From positions 25,624,272 through 25,688,271 of the forward strand of contig NC_026659.2 in NCBI RefSeq assembly GCF_000004075.3: DNA of 64,000 bases, in the 5' to 3' direction. The stretch's first letter is position 1. Every line of letters starts with the position of its first letter. Positions 41,601 to 54,906 of the stretch are shown piece after piece. The position numbers and the translations under genes were made by a program. The notes under the pieces are model-generated. The model was not told the origin of the DNA and made no database searches. It saw only the letters and a list, made by a program, of their open reading frames with translations. This DNA comes from Cucumis sativus (Eukaryota > Streptophyta > Magnoliopsida > Cucurbitales > Cucurbitaceae).

Positions 41601-42774
41601 TCATTTCATTTGATGTATTAGTCGATTTTTAGTTAATTAAAAACAACCCAATATTTTTTTTTTTGTTATAAACAATTTTTAGTTTTAATATTTTTAGATG
41701 AGAATCTTTTAAAATAAAAATATCAAAAGCTCTTAACAATTTTGGTTAATAATGTTACACAATATAGTGGAATTTAACATTAAACTGACCTTTCACTTTA
41801 GGTGATTAATTAATATGTAACTCCCAAACCTATTCTATCATATGCTTTAAATATATTGATTGAAGTTGACAATTACCCAAAAATTTGTCCCCAAGACTTT
41901 CTTACCCCATGACCTACTTCATCTCATTATTATTACTCTTTTAACTCCATACTATGACTGCCAAGAGCCCATAGATACCTAACTTATATAATTTGACTAA
42001 ACAATTAATCAATCTGTGGGGGTAGTGTAATATTTTCTTTGCTTTTCGGAAAAAAAACAGTGTTCAACTTTGAGATATCATGTACTATGTACATGTTAGT
42101 TATTTGGAATTGGTGCAAGTTTGCAACTTATTCCATTTATTTGAATTACCATATTCATTGAATTTAATAAAATTTATTTTTAAGAAATTACTTTGAAAAC
42201 AAAAATTGTATGGTAGAAAGAGTGATGCCTCTAATCATGTGTTGTAATTTAGGATCAGGGCCCTCCTAGGCGATTGCGGAATTAAATTGGTTTTTGTTAA
42301 AAGTACAATAACTTGATATTATGCTCAAATTTTGAATTGTAATAATAAAAAATAAATTGTATGATGAGTGCATTTTCATTCCCAAATTTCAATATTTAAA
42401 AATCAAAATATTTTTAGATTATGTCAAGATGCGTATTATTATAATTCATATACTATAATAACGTGGAAATATTTGTAAGGGATATAGATACAAATTAGGA
42501 GCATACACAAGTTGAATGGAATGGAGTCATCAACAATCCAAATGACAGCTTCTATCCAACTTAACCTTTTAAGTCACGTTGACAACTACAATGACTTGAA
42601 CTCACCCTTTCACCTAATATTCAATCATTGAGATTATGATAATAAAATAACATTTTAGATACGAATTTGCAACCCAAAGGAAAATGATATCCTTACAGTA
42701 TACTGAAATATTTAATGTGAAATAGAAATTTGGGGAACAAAGAAAGATTTGGCACTACACAAAAACGATCGGAT
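38699..42774. other. Last part of the AT-rich gap, downstream of the F-box gene
   Basis: No gene is supported. At 39030-39055 the DNA holds CTGGGCTTGGCCCAG, an inverted repeat made of site II-type motifs, followed by GGCCCAA. An open frame from about 39036 to 39317 has no ATG near its start and ends in low-complexity sequence. Near 42254-42280 a GC-rich snippet, AGGGCCCTCCTAGGCG, stands out. The end near 42775 includes the 3' untranslated region of the F-box gene. Confidence 0.5.
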
Positions 42775-43905
42775 TCAGTCCCTGCCACGATCCTTGATCT
42801 TGATGCTGATTCGTGGTCTTTCCGATCTCAATGCTTTCTTCAATTCTTCGATACCCACATTGGAACTCGTGAACACCAACCCCCGTAGCCGAATCCGGTC
42901 ATCCACCACCGTATTCGGTACAATTCCCCACCAACAACCACCCCCGACCACCTCGCACTGTATCATCTCCACTGGGTCTGAACCATGGTGAATAAATAAG
43001 AAATCTCCCGCCCACGACATTCCGATCGACGCCATTTCTGCACTTTCTCCCTGTAATTTCTCAACCAATGACTTCGGCATTTCCCCAATCTCCCCCCATT
43101 CCGAAAATTCGGCTGTCACTCCATATATCTTCACACTCTTAACATCCTCCGGCGATCCCACAAGTCCCACAACTACCATTCCGCCGCCGGCGAATCCGAG
43201 TATCGATGAAAACAAATCTGGGTCGGGTTTCACTTCATACGGGCCGGTCCAGGATTTCTTCAACGGGTCAAACGAAAATATCGCCGCCGAACTTTTATGC
43301 ATGATGTGTAGTTTATGATCATCAACAGCAACAGAATACCACACGGCGGTCGCGTATTCGGCGAAAATTGAAGGCAAGTCTTCGCACGTGTCCCATGTAT
43401 TGGATTCCAAGTCGTAAATCTCAACGGCGGGAGGTTCGTCGACGAAGCCGCACGTGCCGGCGACGACGATGGGTCTGTTGGCAACGAGGGCAACGATTGG
43501 GTCAGTTCGCCACGTCAACGGGGGAGAGACGTGATGCCACGTGAGGTGGAGGGGGTCGATGGAGAAAGAGAATTGAGAAGGGGTAAGTGCGTAAAGTAAG
43601 GTGGAGTGAGAAGAACGGAGAGGGGCGGTGGAAGGTGTGATCGGATGGCGGCAGTTGATGTCCATCCAGACGGCGGAGCGGGGGTCATAGGCGGCGGTAG
43701 AGGCGGAAGAAAGAAAGTGGAGGAGGAGCCATGGTTTGGGGGAATTGAAATGAGAGAGAGAGGATGAAACGGCGCGTTCCCAGCCACGAGAAACGCAAGA
43801 GGAAGAAGCTAGATCAATGAGATGGACGTGGGAGAGAATTGACTCCAAAATATCGCCGTGTACGACTGCGCCGTCTTGGTCATCCGCCGTATCTTCGGTG
43901 GACAT
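42775..43905 (-). CDS. F-box/kelch-repeat protein, KFB-CHS-like
   Basis: A single intronless frame of 376 residues on the minus strand. An N-terminal F-box (about 15-60, GDILESILSHVHLIDLASSSCVSRGWERAV) would bind SKP1 of an SCF ubiquitin ligase. The rest is a kelch-like propeller with repeat hallmarks such as AVEIYDLESNTWDTCEDLP and AIFSFDPLKKSWTG, which would bind the substrate. Position next to KNOX and CAF2 and my recall of sequence point to Arabidopsis At1g23390 (KFB-CHS), reported to target chalcone synthase for degradation. A melon KFB gene has been linked to loss of naringenin chalcone in yellow rind; whether this is that gene is unknown. The coding sequence is GC-rich against its flanks, as is common for intronless F-box genes. 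Frame integrity is good, with no sign of decay. Confidence 0.9.
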   Translation of the reverse strand: MSTEDTADDQDGAVVHGDILESILSHVHLIDLASSSCVSRGWERAVSSSLSHFNSPKPWLLLHFLSSASTAAYDPRSAVWMDINCRHPITPSTAPLRSSHSTLLYALTPSQFSFSIDPLHLTWHHVSPPLTWRTDPIVALVANRPIVVAGTCGFVDEPPAVEIYDLESNTWDTCEDLPSIFAEYATAVWYSVAVDDHKLHIMHKSSAAIFSFDPLKKSWTGPYEVKPDPDLFSSILGFAGGGMVVVGLVGSPEDVKSVKIYGVTAEFSEWGEIGEMPKSLVEKLQGESAEMASIGMSWAGDFLFIHHGSDPVEMIQCEVVGGGCWWGIVPNTVVDDRIRLRGLVFTSSNVGIEELKKALRSERPRISIKIKDRGRD

Positions 43906-46440
43906 GGATGCAAGCTGTGATTGGAAAAGTTGAGGGCATCTTTAATTGGATAAATATATATAACACAATGTTTCTCTATCCATTGGCCCTCTTCTGTTTT
44001 TTTATTTTCTTTCAAGGAAAGAGCACAAAATATATGTTATAATAAAATAGATTTTCTATAAATAATTTTATTATATTTAAAATTATAAAAAAATAGTTTT
44101 CAAAGATGTGACTATTTAAAATTATTTTCTAATTTAAAATGTCGATCAAAATTAATTTTCTATTTTTGATCCAGTTACATTTTAAATCTATTTTATAATA
44201 ATATTCACTCAAAACACATATTATAATAATCTACATCTCGCCCCAAATACTTATCAATTGTTGATATGGCTTCTTGTTATATATATATAAAATAAATAAA
44301 TAAACAACCACTATCTAGCAAGTATTAAATCTCGATTTGAGTTCTAAAATATTGTTCGTCTCAATCATCATGTGGTTGGACCTCTTTCTTCAAAGCTAGC
44401 AATCATACAAGTGTTAGTTGTTCGACTCCGCCATCAAAAGGCATTTAGTGGCCCCAGTACAGACATATTTTCCAAATGTAAAGGTAATTGCTAACTAGTA
44501 CACATCATTGTTGGATAGGTCAAAATATCTCTTCGTACTCCTTATCTAACAATGTATTATGTGTGATCCTTGGGATTCCAAAGTACCCCTTCAATACCAT
44601 CCATGCATTTTTTTTTTATTTTTCATGAGTGAAACATGTGATACGAACCATCCAAGACATCAATTTATTACTTTTATCTTATTTCATAATAATATTGTGT
44701 GATTTTAGTTGTTTTCAGCGTATTAATTTTTTTCATTTTGATATTGATTAATAACATCAATTCAAGCAAAATCGGTTGGTCCATTTATTACTTATTTAAA
44801 ATGGTACATGGTTAGGTTGTTTGAATATATTAGATGAAATGAATTTTAGTCATTGATCAGCTTTTCTTTACAAGTTTAGCCAAAATAATTATTTCTAAAT
44901 TTTTCAATTAGTGTATTGATTTACATGCTTAAGTACATTGAAGGAGAATCGGTTGGCCCATGTTGTGAAGCGTTCGAATATTGTTGGACTAAGAAATTTG
45001 TTCTTTTAATTTGTTGCAACCCCTTTAATTTGACCTTTAAGATAATTAATGAAGGTACAAAACAATTCTTAGGAATCAATACATTTGTGGCTTTTAGAGT
45101 TGATCAAACAACACGTTGAAAGTTCACCCTATTTACCAAACTTGACGTTACTGAAACTATTATATCAATAAGTTCATATATCTTTTTATATTGTTTTCTA
45201 TCAACATCCATGAGATAACTAACAAAAATTAACTAGCACGGAAATTGAGTTTTACACACATTTAACTAAGGTAAAGTTAATGAAATTAATTAAAATTTTA
45301 TGATTTAATTTGATGACAACATGACAAGTAGGATTCACGAGTCAATGTTGATAATATATATACAATAATTTGTAGATGTAAAAGTACATATAAATAAATG
45401 GCAAAGTGCACTAGTGGACAAGGAAGGCAACGTGGGGCTAACATTTGCATTATAATATAGAACAGGAAGAGAATGTGCCCATAATTTTTAAACTCAAGTT
45501 TCACAATTCTATCATGAATAAATTACGACCCTACTTTATTTAATTAATATATATTATAATTTAATATTTCAAAATTAATATTAAAATATAAAAAAAGATA
45601 ACGTGAGAGGGACATGTATCCCTACGTAAATTAATTGGTGTAGCTAATAATAAAGTTGTTCGAACAGTTTGAGAGTCCACTCCTTCCTAAATGCAGATGC
45701 ATCCTGGTGTGAAAATTTCAATCAAGAGAACTTGGTTGGATTATACACAATGTTACCGTGTTTATGTCAAAAGATTTACCATAAATGGATGGTGAAGTGC
45801 TTGGAATGACTTTTGAAATTTATGGCTAGTGATGGAGTGTTCTAATTTGTTTATTTTATTACTTTAAAAAACTAAAATAAACATTTTTTCTCGTAATTAT
45901 ATCCAAAATTTATGACTCCTGATGGTGTTCTAACAAGTATTTTCATAATATAAAAATTGATTGTATCCAAACTTTATGTTTAAAATTGATAGTTCAACCA
46001 CTATATAAATTTATTATCAAGGATAAGATTCTAAGTTACCTAATGGTAAAATGTGGACCGAGAGAGAAATTTTTGGGCAAATAAGAAATAACTTTAAAAT
46101 GAAAAAGGGAAAAAAAGGGAAAGGAAAGGAAAGGAAAGGAAAGGAAGGGAAAGACACGGTGGTGGAGTTCTAGGGCTCACCACGAGCTTGTGTACTTCTG
46201 CCTAATATTGTTCATCCTCAAATTGATCGTCTTCTCATTTCATATTTGTAGCAGAATTATCGGATCAGGTACTATTTTCCTCGATTCTTCATTTCATGAT
46301 CTATGTTTTGTGGGTTTCATCTAATGTCCTCAATTGGGGTTTTTTTTTGGGTATAGGGTTTCGAACAGACTTTGTGGGCTAGGATATTTTTTGACTGAAT
46401 AATTCAACTTCTGGAGCGTATTGTCTCTGAAAATTTAAAA
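43906..46440. other. Divergent intergenic region, F-box gene and SRP receptor beta
   Basis: Both flanking genes are transcribed away from this region, so it holds both promoters. Much is AT-rich. A near-palindromic pair CATTGTTGGATA and TATCTAACAATG lies around 44508-44556. A GGAAA pentanucleotide run is at about 46118-46147. Near 46200-46440 the composition becomes leader-like. A possible 5' untranslated intron starts at GTACTATT (46269) and could end at either AG 46355-46356 or AG 46367-46368. Confidence 0.5.
46118..46147. repeat. GGAAA pentanucleotide repeat
   Basis: About five to six units of GGAAA in the promoter region of the SRP receptor beta gene, degenerating at both ends. Confidence 0.85.
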
Positions 46441-46603
46441 ATGGAGGGTACGGAACAGTGGAAGGTTCAGGTAGAACAATTGAAGGTCCAGATGGAGCAA
46501 TGGCTGGAACAAGGCTTGGAGTTTGTTCACCAAATACCCCCAATTCAACTCTACGTTGGGGTTGGTGTGTTGTTGTTTACCACCCTACTTCTTTTATTCA
46601 GTG

Positions 46604-46634
<31 letters not shown>

Positions 46635-48486
46635 TTTTTGTTTTTTTGTTTCAATTTTCTTTCTTTAGCTCTGTTGTTGAATGTTGCTTTCTGTAATTGT
46701 ATATGGTGAAACATTTGGGAATTTGAAGTTGACTACCCCTTGTCTCTTGGCAGCTCGCTTGTTTAAGCGCAGGAAATCGAATACCATTGTACTCAGTGGG
46801 CTCAGTGGAAGTGGGAAAACTATTCTTTTTTATCAAGTAAGCATCCGCATTTCAGGTTTCGTCCTGTATTTAACAGGAATTCAATTCTTGTTAGATATTT
46901 GATTAGTAGTTTTTTGGTTTATTCATTTACTTTGATTTGAATTGAATGGTTAAGCCTTTTTTTATATGAGTTTGTACACTAGTTGTATTTCTCACCATCT
47001 TCTCGGGAAGTAGCCTTAAGGGCACCAATGTTATCTAGGAACATTGTCCACATTTCAGTAAGAATGCCTATTCTTCAAGGTCAGTTAGGAAGTCAGTAAA
47101 ACGGTGTCTGTGCATGCTTTTATGTTATATATAGGTGTTTGGTATCTTGGTTACTTCAAAGCTTAATTTAATGATTGATTCGAAGCAAACAATACTGTTA
47201 TATACTTTTAAGATAAAGTCTATATATATGTATTAAGGATTTGTCCTTGACAGGGCTTGGGGGGAGACCCCTCTTGCCTTCTCGATGCATTATAATGGTT
47301 TTTATGTCTTTGCAGCTTCGCGATGGTTCCTCTCATCAGGGTACTGTTACATCCATGGAACCTAACGAGGGCACTTTTGTGCTTCATTCTGAAATAGCAA
47401 AGGTAATATATGTTTTATAGGGCTGACGTGTAGGAATTGAGAATGCTCCATTTCTGAACCACTGCAGCCTTAAAAATCAAAACTAACAATGCTATGTGGC
47501 TTCTGTTTCCAGTAGTCTAACTTTCTTTTTTGCAGTACTGGATCAAACTTAAACTAAAAGATAATGCCTTTTCTTTGTGTGATTTGGTAGAAGGACAAAC
47601 TGAAGCCTGTTCATCTTGTTGATGTCCCTGGGCATTCTCGCCTTCGAGCCAAACTAGATGACTTTTTGCCTCAAGCAGCTGGTGTAGTCTTTGTGGTGGA
47701 TGCTTTGGATTTTTTGCCCAACTGTCGTGCAGCTTCAGAGTAATGGATTATTCTTTTGAACTTTTTTGCTTTCTATGCGTGTGTGCATCTACTATAGTAA
47801 ATAGGAGCATATAAACTATAAGTTCTGTGTCACCCAAGTTCTGCATGAATGTGTAACATTAGTTTGATTCCCCTGAGCTCACACTTCTCTCTTTGGAAAT
47901 CATCCCTACATTACAACCGAAACGTTCTCACATGTGCTTTACACAATATGTTTTAGTACACAAAACAGTTAGATAAATAAATGTCTTATGTTACTAGTTT
48001 AATTTAATTTAATTTCTCTTGAAGGTATCTTTATGACATTCTGACTAATGCGAGTGTTGTGAAGAAGAAAATCCCTGTCCTGATACTATGCAACAAAACA
48101 GACAAGGTGACAGCCCACACAAAGGAGTTTATCAATAGGCAGATGGAAAAAGAGATGTATGGCACTCAACTTTCTATATTACGAGCATTCTTTTAATGAT
48201 CTGTTAAGCAAACTATTCAAACTACAGTAGGTTTATTATCTGCAATGAATTTGTATTTCAATTTTTGACATCATGTTTTTTTTTACGTTTGTACAGTGAC
48301 AAGTTACGTGTATCGAGAAGTGCAATCTCAGCTGCTGATATCGCAAATGACTTCACACTAGGAATACCTGGAAAAGCATTTTCGTTCACACAGTGCCATA
48401 ACAAAGTTGCCGTTGCTGAAGCCTCTGGATTGACGGGTGAAGTATCTGAGGTGGAGCAATTTATAAGGGAAAATGTCAAGTTCTAG
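46441..48486 (+). CDS. Signal recognition particle receptor subunit beta
   Basis: Six coding exons (46441-46600, 46754-46836, 47316-47402, 47591-47739, 48025-48156, 48297-48486) give 266 residues, the usual size. SR-beta is an ER-membrane GTPase that anchors SR-alpha and helps pass ribosome-nascent chains to the translocon. An N-terminal acidic/amphipathic stretch rich in Glu and Gln is followed by one membrane span (about 35-53). The GTPase domain has G1 GLSGSGKT (69-76), G3 DVPGH (121-125) and G4 NKTD (183-186). Intron 1 begins with a CT microsatellite right after the donor. By gene order this gene does not belong to the Arabidopsis block matched by its neighbours. Confidence 0.95.
46608..46634. 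repeat. CT dinucleotide microsatellite in SRP receptor beta intron 1
   Basis: About 12 CT units begin eight bases after the splice donor at 46601. Confidence 0.9.
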
Positions 48487-49437
48487 ATGTACATTCGATA
48501 CTACGTGTTGATTGGTGCTTTTTTGCCCCTTCGATATGAAACCCCGACATTTGTACTTTTGAGAATTTCTGAATTTCATCTCAATTTTTGTAGTTTCTTA
48601 AGACTGAAGAAGTTATATGTCCATGCCTTCTTCCCTTGTTGATAAAAGGACCAATATTTTAGTGGGAAACTGTCGGTACAATGTCATACAAAGCCAGAAA
48701 CGTTGTTTTTTTTAAATAATAGAAAGTGAAATCAAGATGTTGTTGCTTTCTTTTGGTGGTTAAGACAGTTGGAGTGTTTGATAGAGATTGACCTAAAAAA
48801 CTAGGTAGGTTCTGAAACTCTCGTTTTAACATCTCATTTTCTTCCTCATGCTTTCTCTAGACCATTTCTCTTTATTTCATCTTCATTCTTATATTGTACC
48901 TCTAAAGACGACCGAATGAAGTTTTTTCATCCTCTTGCAATGTGCAATGGTCGATGGCAGTGGATGGAGTCTTTTTTAGATGCCAAGCAAACTAATTGTA
49001 GAAGGCAAGGGTAGGAAAGCTAGCTGATACTGGAGAAAATAGTATAAAATGAGCCCAAACGTAATAAGAGAGAAAAAAGAGCAAATTTTTTAACTAGATT
49101 GAGAAAGTAAGGTAGAATTAGAGCGAGAAAAAGAACTTGTGACAACAAAAGGTTTGAAATATTGTTTTGGGAAATGGGGTCAAATTTTATTTTTCCAAAG
49201 TCATTAGTACAAAAAACCCAAAACATCTTTTATGTTGGTTTCGTTTGACTACAGATCTGAAATTGCAATAGCACTTGGAAGATGGGGGAGAAACGTGTTT
49301 TAGTCGAAGCTTTTAATAGTACAGTTACAATGTTTGATTAATTTATTTACAAATAGATACACAAAATATTCAACTTTTCCCTCCTCAACTTGTCACACAA
49401 GAATATTTCATATACCAATCAAAGCGACCTTGCATAT
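48487..49437. other. Convergent spacer between SRP receptor beta and CAF2
   Basis: Contains both 3' untranslated regions. Frames on the minus strand near 49020-49226 are low-complexity. No other gene is seen. Confidence 0.6.
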
Positions 49438-52400
49438 CTATTCAGAACTGAGCTTCTTTGCTATGATATCAACAGGTAATGATCCTAAAGGGACTAACGG
49501 GTCAGCATTATCAAAAAGGTCTTCTTCACGACCTACATCGTCATCAGAGTTGTAGTTAGCTTCGGTGTGATCCTGACTTTTGGGGCTGTCGTCTGGGCTG
49601 CTGACATCTTCACTTGATGTGATAAATGCTGGATAAGAATGTTCAGTTGCTTGTGAAATTCTCTCGAACTCCTCAACTTTCTCTAAAAGGTCATCAGGAG
49701 CAAGACCAATCTCATCTAGCAACAATGCCTTGTTTGAATCTATGGCATGCTCCCATAGCAGCTTCATTTTTGGGCTAGTTTTGATCGTATGGTGATTGCC
49801 ATGTAAGAGGTCACTATTCTCAAGAGACTCGCCTAGAAAAAGTAACAAAAAAAGTGAAAACATGCATTTAAAAATTAAAAGCAAGAACAACAGAGCATCA
49901 CCCAATGAAGGAAGTGGAGCAGTTTTCATTTTCGTTTTCAGGCTAGTTTCAACTCATATATAACCAGTTTTTTGACAAAGGGAAAACAAAATTCCCTGAG
50001 AGAACATGCTTTGCGTTGTTTTAGTTCTTATAGAGTACCAGTAGTGGTGGATGATACACAATATATATGCAGTTTTTATGTTTAATTGCTATTGAATAAT
50101 AGAATAGTCAAAGTAATTTGCATACTCAAGAGTGCATGTCCTTTGAGCTACTTAAGAGTGTTTAATGATATGAAAGAACTCTACTTACCAGGCGAACCCA
50201 AAGAATCATTTGAGCTAGCTCGAGAAGGAAGTGGAGCAGAACGATCATCTGAAATAATCGACTTCCAATCCTTTCCCCTCCACATCAATATCTGTTCGTT
50301 GTCAAATGATAATAACACACAAGGAACCAATTCCTGTAGATAAAATCAAGAAGTAATTTATGTCAAACAATCATCGAATTAATTCCAAAGTGCTGTTCCC
50401 AATATATGCATAGGTTTAACAAAAGTAAACTATATGGTAAGGCTCTAAGGGTATCGCTTGTGTACGGAATGCAGAAATAGCATGTTGCAATTGCAATCTT
50501 CATGTGATGGAAGTTCAAAGTGATATCACAAGCATGTGCATACAGGCAGAATAGAGCATGGGAATGCTCAACTCAGCAGAAAGGTGCACGGTTTCCTCAT
50601 ATGTTAAATGAATCTTCCTATAGAGCATAACCAACTCGCTTTCACAGATACTGCAGGCTATATGCGAAGGTTTAGCTCAGGATTTAACTGCTAATTTCTA
50701 TGCAAACAATGTTCCAAGAATCACCTTCGATAAAGCAATGGGTCAAGAAGGAAGAGATTGAAGAATGAAAATGTATGCCAACCTTGAGTTTAGCACCCAA
50801 CTTTTTATAATCGCTTTCATGCATACCAGTGCAATCGATCTTCACCAAAATGCTTCCTTCAAAAGCATGCCTTACGTCATTAACCAAGGAAATGTACACA
50901 CCATTTTTTGCTGCCAAGGGAGATAATTTAAACTCAATACTTACTAAGGTGAATATAATGCTCTCTTTGTATAAATAATAAGCAATTGTTGCAGTAAATA
51001 TTATCTTTTTTAAAAAAATATTCCAAATGAATAGAATATTGAGCAGTAGTAGTTTATGACTGAGTTGATACAATAATATAAACTGACAAAACCTATTACT
51101 TCATCGAATCACGTTGTCCATCATGGTCACACCCCATTCCATATCAAAATATTCTCTTTTCCATTTCGAAGTCTAGGCTTATTAGCTTCATCACATAATT
51201 TTCAAATTGGCAAAAAATTAACATTGCCAAAGATATATGAAATTGAAGAACTCATCCAAAAACACATCAACATGGCAAACTTCCAAGAAAACCCTCTCCC
51301 TCCCAAATTTTTTCCAAATATTTGTTTAACCCCTCACTCATGTCTAAAATAACCTTAATAACAGTTCTATTGTTGATATATACATATAATTAACAAAATA
51401 TTTTTGTTCAATGGATTCACTCATTTGAAAGAAGGGAAGGAGAAAATAAACGTTGGTAGCAGCATAATCAAAACAAAAATTGGAGACCATGGAGAATGAT
51501 ATACTTATTTACCTAATTTACATATTGGCAAAAGATTTTTCCCTTTCATCCTTAGCACATTAGCTTCCTTTTTTGTTAATCCTTCTGGAGCCTCTTGAAT
51601 AAGTTTTGGATACACAGGGGCTGCAGGTTTCCAGAGCATTACAGGGTATTGAGGGCGAGTACGATAATTGTAGTTTCTACCTCGGAACAGATATAATACA
51701 CCACCGACTCGATGAATTATTTTTCCACCTGTTTTTTCCTGGGATAATTAGCACAATAAACTTCCATGTAAATGAACTGAGAATACTTGCTCTTTCTGAG
51801 AAATAGAAGGAGAATTGTCAGAAAGGGTTTTGGGATAGTAAATTTAAATCTTCAGAACAACATTTTGTTGGTAAAGAATAAAATAATATAATATAGACGA
51901 ATCAATCTAAATAGTACAGTGATAAGAGAATGCAAAAAAGAACAAAACTTACTTCATACAAACAATTCAACGGAAATGACCACAAGAAATGAAGAATATG
52001 TGAAAAGAATACCTCGATATGATGGCAGATATTATCCATATCTACTGTGGGAACACCCTTGCAACGAACTTTACAGACACGCTGCCGCTTCCAATGTGAA
52101 TGTATCAATTCCAACATGTTATGCGTAAGTCCATCCCTTCCTAACACGTCCAATTCAAACCAAAAAAGGTCACCAACTTCAGCCGATCATTGAACTGGGA
52201 ATGGCAACAATGCATATATATGATCACATAACAACCATAGATAGTAAAAATCCACTATGAAAAATGAGGAAAACAGAACCCATATCTCACCAAGATTAAC
52301 CTGTCGATTGTGTGACAAATGGGGTTTCACCAGCATGCGAATCTCCCAATTCTTGAGTGGCTCCCCAAGTATCTCCTCTCTGCTTTTCCCCTCCTTGGGA

Positions 52401-52939
52401 TGCTGCCCAAGAGGGAACGGGCCAGGCAATTGGACTAGTTTAACTCCTTTAGTACCAGGAGGGGGCGGATTAAAGGAATCAAAAAGAGGGATTTTCTTCT
52501 TCGAGCTTTTCAATGGAGCTTTCCCCGTCCAAGGCCTCGGCATCGTCGGAGGTGCAAAGGGTAGAAACGCCGGTTCACGAATTGCAATGGGTTTGACTTT
52601 GGGGGTCTCGGAGTAACTGTATTGAAACTCGAATGGAGCACCGGGGAGATGATAGGAGACACCGGAATCGCCGATGACGACAGCGCGTTCGCCGTTGGAT
52701 GAGATGACGCCATCTTTGACGGGCTTGTAGTACTTGGAACGGTGGTGGAAAGTCTTAAGAGCAGGATTAGGTGGTTTTGGAGGGTTGTTGGTTCGAAGGG
52801 TGCGGGATTTGGGAGGAGGGTATTTGGGAATTGGAATTGGGGTTGAAGGAGAAGAAGTGGGTGTCGGTTCGTGAGGCGGTGGAGCTGAAGGGAGTGAAGA
52901 GAATAGGGTTAAGCCTGGCAATGATGGGATTCCCGCCAT
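49438..52939 (-). CDS. CAF2: CRS2-associated factor 2, chloroplast group II intron splicing (CAF2)
   Basis: Six minus-strand exons, 52939-52291, 52140-52013, 51738-51513, 50910-50783, 50333-50189 and 49832-49438, give 556 residues, close to the Arabidopsis protein. CAF2 pairs with CRS2, a peptidyl-tRNA hydrolase homologue, to splice group II introns in the chloroplast. The N-terminus ([10 protein letters not shown], then a Pro/Ser/Thr-rich stretch) fits a transit peptide. Two CRM RNA-binding domains follow, about 185-280 (with [18 protein letters not shown] and [13 protein letters not shown]) and about 307-403 (with [16 protein letters not shown] and [11 protein letters not shown]). The C-terminal third is acidic and ends near [11 protein letters not shown], as in the family. 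The choice of CAF2 over CAF1 rests on sequence recall and gene order. Confidence 0.95.
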
Positions 52940-54332
52940 TGTTACAATCCTTTCCTTCTTTTTCCCTACCCTCTCGTTGGAGAAGATAAGGCAGAGCTTA
53001 CCACTAAGCTTCTAAGATATTTTCTTCGCTCGCCATTTAATCTTGGAGGGAACTACAAGAACTACCAAATACCCATGAAAGATAGGAAAAAAATGTTCAT
53101 AGTATAAAGTTAATGTACAACAATTGTATAGAAATTAAGTCTTCTGGTTTGTATTTGATAGATAATAGTTTGGATAACTCAACCATTAACAGTTTTAGTT
53201 TTATTTTCTAGTGTTAATTGTTATTTGACCATCTCTAGTTTGTGTGTAATTAACTTTTAACTAGTTTCTCTCTAATTTAATGTTAAAGTGTTTCAAACCA
53301 CGTATACTTTACATGATGTATGTTGAACATATTGCAATTAGATGTTTAAAATTAGTGTAGTGAATGACTAGTTAGAGATTACACAAAATCTTTTTTTAAA
53401 ATAGTCAAATGAGAACGAACGTTTGTTAGTATGTGACAATAACTATTGATCAATTCAAACATTGACGTATTCAATTATAACAATATTTGATTATATATTT
53501 AAATAACTAAGGAAATAAAAGAAAACTATCGAGTATGTATTATACAGTAGTTACATAGTACATTAAATTCTCTCTAATTAGAACTATATGATAAAAAAAT
53601 AAGAGGTACATTCTTAAAAAATGTTATCAAAATTATTGCATCATAGGCATTTTGGTAGGAAGAAAAGTGGAATAAATTCCTAAATCTAAATTCTATCAAT
53701 ATTAAATAAAATTTAAAATGGACAAAATAGGAAATATAACCTAAATTGAAGGTCTTTGACACAAATTTTGATGAACCTAACTAGCCCAAATAAAAAAGTT
53801 TGAGCCCAAAGCCCAACGAATCCACAACAAACAAAGCCCATACAACACTTCAATCGAAATAATTTCTTAAAATATAGAAAACAAATATCAAATTGGTTTA
53901 AATTTATTGTTAAGTTTTATAAATAGTTGTTTTTGTTGACATCCATAAGAATTTATCTTTTATTTATTTAATATTTTCCCATTTTAAATTAAACTCCTCT
54001 AACTTTAAAATTAACAATACAAATACCACACTTGACTAATTAAATCTTACTCATTAAAGCATAATTGTGCTACAATTATAAAACTAATATAATTTTAATT
54101 TCACTTTATTATTTGGTTGTGATTCAATAAAATTAAGTTTTGATTGCCAATGTTAATTATTTACAACCTTAATATTCTACTTAGCAAAGAAAAATAAAAA
54201 AAAAATTTAGAAAACTAATACCAAACCTTTGTGAAATAAAAGGAAAAGAGAAGAAGGGAAAAGTAAGTAAATATTAAAAAAGATAGGGGTTGGAAATTAA
54301 AATGCATTAGTTTTAATTAAAATGGAGACCGG

Positions 54333-54341
54333 AAACCCTAA
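54333..54341 (+). promoter_or_regulatory. Telo-box of the ubiquitin-RPS27A gene
   Basis: AAACCCTAA is the plant telo-box, common near the start of ribosomal protein genes. It lies 26 bases before the TATA box and 95-103 bases before the start codon. Confidence 0.65.
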
Positions 54342-54358
54342 AAGAGCGAGTGGTCACC

Positions 54359-54906
<548 letters not shown>

